The notes under the pieces were generated by a model that made no database searches, was not told the origin of the DNA, and saw only the letters and a list, made by a program, of their open reading frames with translations. From contig CAJNDS010002282.1 in NCBI GenBank assembly GCA_905221605.1, positions 422,501 to 486,500 of the forward strand: a stretch of DNA of 64,000 nt, in the 5' to 3' direction. A program made the position numbers and the translations under genes. This DNA is from Symbiodinium natans. Lineage: Eukaryota; Sar; Dinophyceae; Suessiales; Symbiodiniaceae. This document shows positions 44,901 through 56,900 of the stretch, piece by piece. Numbering within the stretch: position 1 is the stretch's first letter; every line of letters begins with the position of its first letter.

Positions 44901-47900
44901 ATCAGCTGCCGCTGCCTCCTTCACCCCCCCTTCCCCCCCCCCCCCTCCCCCCGGTTTAGGGTTTAGGGTTTAGGGTTTAGAGTTTAGGGTTTTGGTTTAA
45001 ATTAAAGATGCTGAACGAAGGACCCCACACCTAACCCGAAGCCCTTTTGCCTATACTAGAGATGCCCGTTTCCCGAGCCATTCCTTCAAGAGCTGTCTTT
45101 TCCCCCTGAAACTAACAGCTCTTAATAGGGACTATCATAGGGGGGTACTAATATCCCTATTGTCATCCCTTAATAGGGATTATAATAGGGGTGGTACTAT
45201 AATCCCCATTAGAAGCCCTATTGAGGCAATAGAATCCCTAGTAAGGAGCTGATACTACAAGGGGGAACATCCCCTTCAACACATTGCAAAGCCTTGGCCT
45301 CTCTCTCTCTCTCTGTGTGTGTGTGGGTGTGGGTGTGGGTGTGGGTGTGGGTGTGGGTGTGTGTGGGTGTGGGTGTGGGTGTGGGTGTGGGTGTGGGTGT
45401 GGGTGTGCGTGCGCGTGCGCGCGTGGCGTGTTCATTCTGAGGCCTCAAGCCTACTTGAGGGTTTTAGGGTTTAGGGTTCAGGGTTTAGGGTTTAGGGTTT
45501 AGGGAAATAGGGGGTACCTATTGGGGTCCTTATTATATGGGAATCCTACTATTTGGGGTTAGGGGTCCCTTATTATCCCAAACCCCTACTGGGAGGTTCG
45601 TCCACGGTACTTAAAACGGGTTTAGCTTAGAGTTTAGTGGCTGTTGTGTGGTTGGTTGGATCTGAGGATCTGGAGCCCGAAAGAACCTTAAACCACCGTC
45701 AGGCAACCTGAAAACTTCAACGCTCAATTCTAGGCCTTCAGCTCTAAACCCCAAACCCAAACCCTAAGCCCTAAGCCCTAAGCCCTAAGCCCTAAACCCT
45801 AAACCCTAAACCCTAAACCCTAGCCCTAAACCCTGAACCCTCAACCCTGAACCCTGCACACTGAACCTGCAAGTCCCTAAGCCCCAAACCCCAAAACCCT
45901 CCCGAGGCACGTGGGCGGAGCTCCTGAACCGGGACGCCATTCAGTACCGAGAGGTTGGAGGGTTGGGGGGCTTATTTCTGTGGCTGAAAATCGAGATAAG
46001 TTTATCGAGTTCTTAGATACTTGAGCCCTAAGCCCTAAGCCCTAAGCCCTAAGCCCTAAGCCCTAAACCCTAAACCCTAAACCCTAAACCCTAAACCCTA
46101 AACCCTAAACCCTAAACCCTAAACCCTAAACCCTAAACCCTAAACCGCATCTTAGACCCGAAGCCCTAAACGAGCTCACAGCCCGAGCAATAACTAGCAG
46201 CTCTATGAGCTCCCCTGCTTGCCTGACCCCATTCCACGATTGATCGAGCTCTGGCACATTGTGGGATAAGGGTTTAGGGTTTAGGGACTTCGGGCTGTCT
46301 TTAGGGGTTTCGGGTTTAAGGTTTGGGGTTTCGGGCATAGGGTTTAGGGTTTCGGGTTTGGGGTATAGGGCTGCCCGTAACCAAAGGGTTGAGGGCGGTA
46401 TACGGGCCATCTTGCTGGCAGGCCTATATGGCAAACAACGCGACGGAGATGCAGGCGGCTGTCTGATGTGTGGCAGAACGAACTCTAAACCCTACAGGGA
46501 CGGGGGGAGGGATTGCGGCTGATAGTCTTTGTAAGGCTTCGGGTTTCGGATGGAGGGTTTGGGGTTTAGGGCTTAGGCTGGTTAAAAGATTCGGGCTCTG
46601 GTTGATGCGCGGACAGCTTCGCCGGTCACGGGCTCTTGGACATTAGCTCCCCCAGGCCTTCAACACCCTGAACCCTAAACCCTACGAAAAGTCTATAAAC
46701 CCTACCACCCTAAGCCCTAAACTTACCTGAACTTTATAATAGCCTTCACTCCGAAATCTACAAGCAAACTCTAAACCGCACCAGAACCCTAAGCCCTAAT
46801 GGATGTATGTATGTATGTATGTCTGTATGTATGTATGTATGTATGCATGTATGCATGTATGTATGTATGTACGTATGTATGTATGTATGAATGGCGTGAC
46901 TGCACCCTGCCACAAGTGTGGGTAACAGCCAGTCAAGGCGTCTGAAAATCTCGGACCCTGCCCGTGGCGCGAGCGACCTGGGCGACAGCGTCGTGCCAGG
47001 TTGCAACACGCAGGGCTTGGCGAGTCACAGCACTTTCTGCCCGGCTTAGGGTTTAGGGTTTAGGGTTTAGGGTTTAGAGTTTAGGGTTTAGGGTTTTAGG
47101 GTGGAGGCAGCTTCGGCTGCGGCCAAGCGGCCAAAACATGTTTGAAGGCCGCAGTGGCTTGACCAGCTGCGCTGTCAGCAGTCTCACTGAGAGTGCGCAG
47201 TTTTGCGGTAGGCCCGGTAGGCACTGCAGCAAGTGGTGGTTCCCATCCGGGATGGCGGCCATGCGCAGGAACCCGCTGCACAACGGAGCCTGCAGGAAGC
47301 AGGGGGTGAACAAGCGCCCAATAGGCTGCCGTGCATGGCGAGCGCTGAACGGAAACCGGTAACCGATGGTTTGTTGTCCGTGAAAACACACTGGCGCACC
47401 CAGCTGGGCAGCTGCGGTGGCCAACACGAGGAGAGCACAGCGCTCTGCAACAGCGGAGGACCTATCTAACCCAGGAGCCACCCCACTAAGCCCTACACTA
47501 GGTGCGCAAGCAACGCCCCAGCCGGCGTGCTGGAACCACCAGAGATCATGAGCCTCAGGAGAAGGCAAGGCGCTGCCATCAGTGGCAACCAGAAGAGCAG
47601 AGTCCTCAGGCACATCCGCGAGGTGCCACTCAGGGGCACTCAGCCCGGGAAGCAGGGGAACCAGAAAACGGTGCTCTGAAGAGGAGCAGGAAGTGCGAAG
47701 TGGCCGGCAACTTGAGGGTTTAGGGTTTAGGGTTTAGGGTTTGGGGTTTAGGATTTAGGGTTTTAGGGTTTAGGCAAGAATCAGGGATGGAGCCCACAGG
47801 ATAGGGTTTTGGGGCTTAGAACTGGTTTAGCATGTGGGGCTTAGGGTGAACAATCCCCCAACACCTCACTCAAACACGTCACTGTCGCAAGAGCCTTAAA

Positions 47901-50900
47901 AGCCCTCAGCGCACTTACCCTGTCCATGAGCACCAAAGCCCGAACCGAGCACCCCAAGCCCAAACCCCTCAACCCAAACCCCACATCTCAAACCCTATAC
48001 CCTAGTCTGTCAAGGGATTCAGACTCGTACCCCTAAGGTTGTACCCCTAAAGGTTCCCCTCAATACGCTCCTAATGTGGCCCTTATATTCCCTTAGGGAT
48101 CCTGAAAAAGGGACCCCAAAACCCAAGGGTACAACCTTAAGGGTCCAAGGTAGAACCCCTAGAGTCTGTAAACCCTCAACCCTAATCCCTAAACCGTCAA
48201 CCCTCAACCCTAATTAACCCCTAAACCCTCAACCCTCAGCCCTCAACCCTTAATTCCCAAATCCCAAGTAAACCTCGGAGCCAACGAAAGCCTCCGCCCC
48301 CTTGCAGTTGACGGCCGCCGCACTCCAAGCAGAGGTGGCAGCCATGGTAAGGTTTAGAGTTCCGGGCTTATTTAGGGTTTAGGGAATATAGGGCTTTGGG
48401 TTTAAGGTTTGGGTTTAGTGTTTAGGGAAGTTTAGGGTTTAGGGTTTAGTCTGGGTTTCAGGCCAACTAGGAGCCTGGGCTGTTTTGTGTTTTCCCTACT
48501 TCTGTTTCATAAACCATCTTATTGTCCAGGAGCAATTTCATCCCGGACCCGTTGGGGTATAGGCTAGAAGCTTCAGGGTTTATCTAAGGGTACCTTCATT
48601 TGTATGAGCCCTTAATTTGTATAGCAGGGTATGTAAGGGGTGTGTAAGGGGTCGCCTTTTAAAGGCCCATACCAAGGGCCCCTGAAACTACCTTTAGAGT
48701 CTAGGGTAGCCCCCCTGGGTTGCGGGCCAGGCTTGGATCCCATAGCAGTATGAGAATATATTTTTCTTGGAGCGCTTGTCCACGAATTGTTGGTGCTTGT
48801 TTGCGAATTGTTGGGTGCTTGTCCGCAAATTGTTGGTGCTTGTCCACGAATTGTTGGTGCTTGTCTGCGAATTGTTGGTGCTTGTCTGCGAATTGTTTGT
48901 GCTCGTCCACGAAATGTTGGTGCTTGTCCGCCAAATGTTGGTGCTTGACTGCGGAAAAATCATGCTCGACCACGAAGCCATTAGCCGCTAGATGTACGTA
49001 GGTCAGAGTTTAGGGTTTAGGGTTTAGGGTTTAAGGTTTAGGGTTTAGGGTCTAAGGCTTATTCCTAGGCCCTGAACCCCCAAACCCCCAAAGCTGAATT
49101 TTCGACCCTTGCAGCCTCCTTCCCTAGCCTTAGAGAAGGAGGTTTAACTCTCCCCATGTTACTCAAGAGAGTCATGCTACGGTTTAGGGCTTAGGGTTTA
49201 GGGTTTAGGGGGTTAGGTTCCCTTAACGTACTCCGAAGCTGGCCCGTACATTGCCCTAGAGGATCTTCAAAAAGGCCCCCCCCCCCCCCAACCCAAAGGT
49301 ACAACCTTACAGGTCCAACGAAAAATCCCATGAATCACCATTCACGGGAAGATCTAAGGAACTTCGTCAGTTCCCTAGTATGCACTGCGAAGCGTATACA
49401 TAGGGGGGATATAAAGGTACCTAGTTCCCTTTCTTCCCTACCTACGATGAAGCACCGGTGCATTTAGGGCTTTGCTCCTTAGGTGGGGCGGCTGGCCACC
49501 TCTTACGACACCTTTAAGTACGGCCGCGCACCCGGCGCGGACTGCATCCCTTCCTTCGGAGTTCGGGGGCGTGCCAGGTGTACAATAAATGCCCTCAACC
49601 CTCAACCCTAAACCCTAAACCCTAAACCCTACCCCCTAAACCCTAACCCTAAACCCTAAACCCTAAACCCTAAACCCTAAACCCTAAACCCTAAACCCTA
49701 AACCCCAAACTCCAAACCCCAAACCCTAAACCCTAAACCCTAAACCCTAAACCCTAAACCCTAAACCCTAAACCCTAAACCCTAAACCCCAAACCCCAAA
49801 CCCCAAACCCCAAACCCCAAACCCAAGAAAGTTGGAACATGTTTTAAGGATGATTAGAGCTCGGATTCTCTTTTGTATCCCTTTGCGGGGTATGGGATGA
49901 GGATGTTCCAACTTTTTGGAGTTTACCGTAGGGCTTAGGGGGTGAAGGTATAGGGCTTAGGGCTGCTATACTTCTCGGCGGGCCGGTGGGATGATTTTTC
50001 GGACTTAGGTCTCAGGTCCCCCAGAGCCCGAAAATGCCCCAAGCCCAATACTTGTTCAGGGTGCAGGGCTTAGGGTTTGGGGTTTGGGGTTTAGGGTTTA
50101 GGGTTTAGGGTTTAGGGTTTAGGGTCTAGGGGTTAGGGTTTAGGGTTTAGGGTTTAGGGTTTAGGGTTTAGGGTTTAGAGTTTAAGGTTTCCAGTAGAAC
50201 CTCAACCTTTAGGGTGTAGGGACGGCGCTCGGTCGGTTTTTTTGGACCCTTTGGTTCACCTGCACGCTTCCTGCAACCAAGTAACTTTCCTTTTTACCCT
50301 AAACCCTAAACCCTAAACCCTAAACCCTAAACCCTAAACCCTAAACCCTAAACCCTAAACCCTAAACCCTAAACCCTAAACCCTAAACCCTAAACCCTAG
50401 TGGGGGGAGGGGAGGGAGGACGGGGGGCTAGCTAGGGTGGTTTTTTAGGTAGGTCTTGAGGGTTTGGGGTCAGGGCTTGGGGTGGAAAAGCTCGAGCTAG
50501 CTGGGTATGACGCAGCCATGTGTCACCGCATAGCCTTGCCGAACCTCCCCCTTTGGTTTAGGGTTTAGGGTTTTAGAGGGTTTTAGAGGGTTTTAGAGGG
50601 TTTTAGAGGGTTTTAGAGGGTTTTAGAGGGTGTTAGAGGGTTTTAGAGGCTTTTAGAGGGTTTTAGATGGTTTTTGGGGTTTAGGGTTTTAGATGGTTTT
50701 AGGGTTTAGGGCTGGCCATTGCGTTTTGAGTCGGGGTCCCTGTTCAGAGACTGCAACCTTACAGTATGTGCCGTTGGGAATAACTACACCCTAACCCCTG
50801 AACCCTAAACCCTAAACCCTAAACCCCAAACCCCAAACCCCAAACCCTGAACCCTAAACCCTAAACCCTAAACCTTAAGCCCTAAACCCTAAACCCTAAA

Positions 50901-53900
50901 CCCCACCTCAATCCCCAGGCCCTTTCCATGTCTGCTACGGAGATCTTATCCCCGGCCCTCAGCTCGGATTGGTTTTAGGGTTCAGGGGTTTAGGGTTTAG
51001 AATTTAGGGTTTAGGGTTTAGCATTTTGGGTTCAGGGCTTTAGGGGTTCAGGGTTTAGGGTTTTGAATCTTGCGTTCAGGGTTTAGGGTTTGGCCTTTGG
51101 TCTTTTTAGGAAGACCCTGCACGTGAATTCTGGGGCTTGCAGGGTTTAGGGTTCAGGGTTCAGGACCCTGAGCCCTCGTTTTAGGGTTTAGGGTTTAGGG
51201 GAACCCTGAACCCTCTGGGATCTAGGGCTAGGGCTTGGGTTTCTTTTTTGCCAGACCCCTCAAAGGAGCCAATTTGTAGAAGCCCCAAATAGTATCCTTT
51301 ACTACTCGTGGGCCATTCTTAGGAAGCCTTAATGGGATCTACTTTTCTGGATCCTCCCGAAACCTTAGAGCGGTCTGAGCTTGAGGGTTTAGGGTTTAGG
51401 GTGTAGGGTTTAGGGTTTCGGGTTTAGGGTTTAAAGGGTTTAAGGCGCAGAAGTACATTACTTGAAGCAGGGCGGCTCCCTGGATCAACCCTGACGCCCA
51501 ACCCCTCAACCTTGAGCCCCCCCGCCCCCTCCCCGTTTATAGGGTTTAGGGTTTTAGGGTGTAGGGTGTGGGGTGTGGGGTGTAGGGCGTAGGGCGTAGG
51601 ATGTAGGGTGTAGTGGTCGTTCAGGGTGCAGAAGAGAGAGAGGGAGAGAGAGAGTCGGTCGGAGCAAGGAAATTCGAGTTTAGGGTATAGGGGGGTAGGC
51701 GTTTAGGGTTTAGGGTCTAGGGTCTAGGGTTCAGAGATGAGGGTTTAGGGCTTAGGTCTGCAATTGAGGGTTGGGCGGTTGAGGACTTCGAGGGCTTTAA
51801 GGGTGTTCCTGCTACCCCCCCCCCCCCCTTCTTCCGAAGAGGCTTTGGGGGTTTAGGGTTTAGGGGTTTAGGTTTAGGGTTCGGGGTTTAGGGGTTAGGG
51901 TTCCATGTTCCTTGTTTTTTTTTTTTTTTGGGGGGGGGGGGGGGGAGGGAGGGGATTCTGGAATAAGGCTTATCGTATTTGGGGGCATATTGTCCCTGAA
52001 CCCTAAACCCTAAACCGCTCTTTGAGCAAAATTCTCTTTGAGGAACATCCGTTGTAGGGGCATAGACTCGAAAAGCTTCTGGCGGACGTCAAGGCTCTAG
52101 AGGATCTTAAAGGTGGGATCCCTAGACCCCAGGCCCTAGATCCAAGCCCTCGGTAGGGTTTAGGGTTTAGGGTTTAGGGTTTTGGGTTTTGGCTTTTGGC
52201 TTTTGGGTTTTGGGTTTTTGGGTTTTTGGGTTTTTGGGTTTTTGGGTTTTGGATGTAGGCTTGAGGGTTGAGGGGCCCTGAAATCCCTTTCAACCCATTG
52301 AGCCCTTTGAAGCACCTGGCATCCTCGAGCCCTCTCCGCGCAAGGTAGCAATGGATCCTTCGCATGCCGCTACGACATGCTGCTGCTTTGGTGGAATTGG
52401 GGGTGCAGCCTTCCCAGCACTTAAGTCTGCAGAGCCCTACACCCTAAAACCCTGCAGCCCTCAAGCCCTCAACCCTAAGCCCGAAACCCCATACCCTAAG
52501 TCTTCAAACCTCAAACCCGAAGCCCTAAACCCCCAAAGCCCCAAATCGGAAAACAGCATTCCTTGCATCTCTACCATACCACAGGTGCCTAGACCTCCGT
52601 CTCCCATAGTATTCGCCGAGTTGGTCAGTTTTGTAGCTTTTTGCGTGGGCCCTACTAGTAAAACGGGATTTAGGTTCCCCAAACCCCAAACCCCAAACCT
52701 CAAACCTCAAACCCCAAACCCTAAACCCCAAACCCGAAACCCTAAACCCTAAACCCTAAACCCTAAACCCTAAACCCTAAACCCTAAACCCTAAACCCTA
52801 AACCCTAAACCCTAAACCGTCATGCTGAACCTTAAGCTTCAATCCCTTACTTGGAGGTTCATGGTGCTTACCCAGTTATAGCTGTACTTACAACCCAACT
52901 ATAAACCTACTAGGGTACTTGAGGGGCTTATATGTGGGTCATAGCTACACTTGTAGTGGGTTACTAAGTGTCCTGAACCTCCAAGTACACCCTCTGCACC
53001 AGCCCAAAAACGCGAACCCTAAACCGCAAACCCCTACAACCCCGAACCCCAACACCCTAAACCCCTGAACCCCAGACCCTACAACCCTCAACCCTCAAAC
53101 CAATCCTAGGACCCAGAGTAGGCCCTTATTCCCTTTGCTTTAGGATTGAGGTTCCCTTACAAGCCCCTGCAAACTGATCAGGGTATCTTATTTCTTCCTA
53201 GGTTACTCTTGGGTCTAGCCCTAAACCCGGAACCCGGAACCCGGAACCCGGAACCCTAAACCCTAAACCCTAAACCCTAAACCCTGAACCCTAAACCCTA
53301 AACCCTGAGCCCCTTATAGGAACCCCAGCCTCCTGGGCATCTGAGGGTGCTCAACCTCTCGAGCAAGTTTGCAATGTGCGGGGCCTAGGGGTGCTACGAG
53401 ATTGAGGTGTTTAGAGTTTTGCGTACCCTAAAACCCTAAGCCCCAAACCCTAAGTCCCAAGCCCTAGCCAAGAACTGGATCTCGGGGTGTTAGAGTCTGT
53501 AGGGTGAGCTCCCCTAAACCCTAAACCCTAAACCCTAAACCCTAAACCCTAAACCCTAAACCCTAAACCCTAAACCCTAAACCCTAAACCCTAAACCCTA
53601 AACCCTCTCTTACTATGTATATTTAAACCCTAATGACCTTCGTGACCATGTGTTTTTTTTTCTGGGCCCTAAACCCTGACCCCCTTCGTGACCAAATGGT
53701 TTTTTTCCTGGGCCGTGCCTCCAAAAACACCACAAATGAGGGGGACCCCAGGATCGGCCCGGGTCCCAGTTCAAAATGCGATTTTTTAGTACTGGGTGGG
53801 CTCTCGTTTTCTGGATTTTTGATCAAAACCGAGCCTTTGGGCCCTAAACCCTGACCCCCTTCGTGACCAAATGGTTTTTTTCCACCCGGGGGGGCCCTAA

Positions 53901-56900
53901 ACCCTGACCCCCTTCGTGACCAAATGGTTTTTTTCCACCTGGGGGGGCCCTAAACCCTGACCCCCTTCGTGACCAAATGGTTTTTTTCCACCCGGGGGGG
54001 CCCTAAACCCTGACCCCGTTCGTGACCAAATGGTTTTTTTCCACCCGGGGGGGCCCCTAAACCCTGACCCCCTTCGTGACCAAATGGTTTTTTTCCACCG
54101 GGGGGGCCCTAAACCCTGACCCCCTTCGTGACCAAATGGTTTTTTTCCACCCGGGGGGGCCCTAAACCCTGACCCCTTCGTGACCAAATGGTTTTTTTCC
54201 ACCTGCGGGGGCCCTAAACCCTGACCCCCTTCGTGAGCAAATGGTTTTTTTCCACCCGGGGGGGCCCTAAACCCTGACCCCCTTCCCTGACCCCCTTCGT
54301 GGGCAAATGGTTTTTTTCCACCCGGGGGGGGCCCTGGATTTTTGACCAAAACCGAGCTTCACGGCTTCAGGATGTCACGTTCTGTCAAGGTTTTTCAAAG
54401 TTTTTCCGTGTTTTTTAAGTTTTTCCAATGTTTTTCAGGGTGTTTCAGGGTTTTTAACCCTCAATTCTGATGACGGGCCACCCCTGCGACCTTTTCAGCC
54501 TAGTTTTGGTCAAGGGGGGTCGTGTTTTTCAATTTTAAAGGCAAAATCGTCTTGGAGACCCCCCGTGGCCTCAAACTCTGACCCCTCCTTGAGAGGGAAA
54601 GTTTGCTTCCAAAAACACCCCAAATGAGGGGGGACCCCAGGATCGGCCCGGGTCCCAATTAAAAATGCGATTTTTTAGTACTGAAGTCGACGGTTCTGGG
54701 TGGCCTCTCGTTTTCTGGATTTTTGACTCAAACCGAGCTTCCTCCAACTCCGACCCCCCTTAAGAGGGAAAGTTTGCTTCCAAAAAGTTAGATTTTAGGT
54801 TTTGGGCGGACTTTTGAGCTATAAGCCTACTGAAAATGTATTGAATGAACTTTGTATTTTCTCAATGTTATGGGTTTCTTGGGTGGGTGGGGTTTTTTTC
54901 CAACGCTTGACAAGCTGCTTGACTAGTGAAGGCTTGGACATGAGATGCTGAACCCTAAACCCTAAACCCTAAACCCTAAACCCTAAACCCTAAACCCTAA
55001 ACCCTAAACCCTAAACCCTAAACCCTAAACCCTAAACCCTAAACCCTAAACCCTAAACCCTAAACCCTAAACCCTAAACCCTCCTCTCTGAAGTCTGGTC
55101 CTTCTCGGGGTACCTTAAACAAGAGAGGCCGCCTTATAGCAAGGACCCCAAAAGGGACCATGTTTTAGAGAAGGGTTTAGGGTTTAGGGTTCAGGGTTTA
55201 GGGATTAGGGTTTAGGGTTTAGGGTTTAGGGTTTAGGGTTTATTCGGGGAATGCTCTGGTTTTGGGTCTCTCGTCGCTGGGGTCGCCGTTCGGGATGATG
55301 GGCTGAGGTTTGGGGTTGGGGTTAGGGTTTAGGGTTTAGGGTTTAGGGTTTGGGGTTTAGGGTTTAGGGTTCAGGGTCTGCTGATGCTGTCACTGGGCAG
55401 TTGTTTGCCATCCTTGTCTCGAGGGGGGCAGACTTGAAACCCCTAGCCCAGGGGATTCTTACTGTTGGTTCGTAGGGAATGGGGGAATGAGGTAGCGTAC
55501 ATAATCCCCTAAACCCTAAACCCTAAACCCTAAACCCTAACCCTAAACCCTAAACCCTAAACCCTAAACCCTAAACCCTAAACCCTAAACCCTAAACCCT
55601 AAACCCTAAACCCCTTAAAGGGTATATATAGGGCCCCTACTTCCCTCTTTCCCTGCTAACCAACAGTAAGGATTCCCCCCCTTTAACGTTAATGCCGAGG
55701 AAGCGCAACCGTCAAGACAAACTTGACCAAAGGGTTCAGGGCTTCAGGCTTTTAGGCTTTTGGGTTTTCTGGTTTAGGCTTTTGGGGGTTTTAGGCGTTT
55801 CAGGTTTTAGGTTGTTTTTAGGCTTTTAGGGTTTTAGGCTTACAAGGCTTTAAGGTTCTAGGCGTTTATGGTATCACTATGTGACCTCCTCGCCTTCAGT
55901 AGCCTTCCCTTCGTCAATAGCTTCATTGGGGTCGTCCAAATAAGGTCCCTGCCTGGAGGGGGGGGGGGGGGGCCCTTTGATAGGGTTTTAGGGTTTAGGG
56001 TTCCATGTATCAGGTGCTGTGCTCTATTCGGCACCCAAAAAGGGGACCTAATTCTGAGAGCTACTCATCTGGGCCTGGTTTTTCCAGGGGGTAGTGAGGG
56101 GCCAGTGGTTGTGCAGGATCCGATGCTTCAGTTGCTGAGGGTTTAGGGTTACAAAACCCTTGAACCCCACCTCCCTAAAGCCTAAGGGTTTAGGGTTTAG
56201 GGTTTAGGGTTTAGGGTTTAGGGTTTAGGCAGTTCTCTCAGTGCTTGTGGCCCTTGTAGAATTTAGGGAGCTGACCGCAGAATGAGGAGCCTCAATGACG
56301 ACCCAATTTAGGGGTTTAGGGTTTAGGGTTTAGGGTTTAGGGTTTAGGGTTTAGGGTTCAGGGTTTAGGGTTTCGGGTTTAGGGGTTAGGGGTTACAATG
56401 GCATAAGGTACCCCGAAATTCAACTCAAAACCCTCAATCCAAGCCCTGAGCCATGTAATCCGTACTACAGGCCATGAGCCCTGAACCCTGTGCCACATGC
56501 ATGTATATGAATTTGCTTGCGCACACGATGATGCAGGCCTGTAGACTCCTTAAGAGTTTTTTATTGTTTATTTTCTTTCCCATAAAAACCCACGGAAGAT
56601 ACCAAAAAAACTATTTCCATTGTGGTTCTGAGGGTGGTATAGAAACCCTAAGTACCCTCATTCTCAACAACTAGGCCCCCATGTTTGCCTGTAGTTTAGG
56701 TTTTGGGGGCTTCGTGGTTTTGAGCGGTTTCTGGGTTGGAGGCTTAGGCTTCAGGGTTAGGGTTTAGGGTTTAGGGTTTGCAGGGCTCGAGAGTTTTCGG
56801 GCCTCAGAAGCCTGGAGCCTCTGTCTGCACGCTGAGGCCCGAGCGACGCTCCTCTATCAGGCAGTTCTCGCAGGCGCGTGCAGGGCCCCTGACCCCGTAA

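Larger units (their letters stand above)
50955..56836. repeat. Gene 2 intron(s): arrays, minisatellite, foldback element
   Basis: Probably hides one or more short exons; 52081-52118 (LLADVKALEDLK, then GTGGGA) is a candidate. TTTAGGG arrays at 50975-51080, 51360-51435, 51537-51760, 55168-55245, 55315-55375 and 56145-56400. CCCTAAA at 52735-52815, 53515-53605, 54955-55083 and 55505-55613. GGGTTTTT-type repeats at 52155-52255. Confidence 0.75.

Noticed and set aside
45218-45502. HTHTPTPT / VGVGVG ORFs
   Set aside because: Translation of the GTGGGT microsatellite.
46758-47009. HTYIHTYIH minus-strand ORF
   Set aside because: Translation of the ATGT tetranucleotide run at 46801-46888.
48694-49001. 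Overlapping ORFs with TSTNNSQ / ANCWCLS repeats
   Set aside because: 21-bp minisatellite, open on both strands; no start context or domain.
53640-54345. CRISPR-like array
   Set aside because: Tandem 53-bp units without spacers, in a eukaryotic context with no cas genes.
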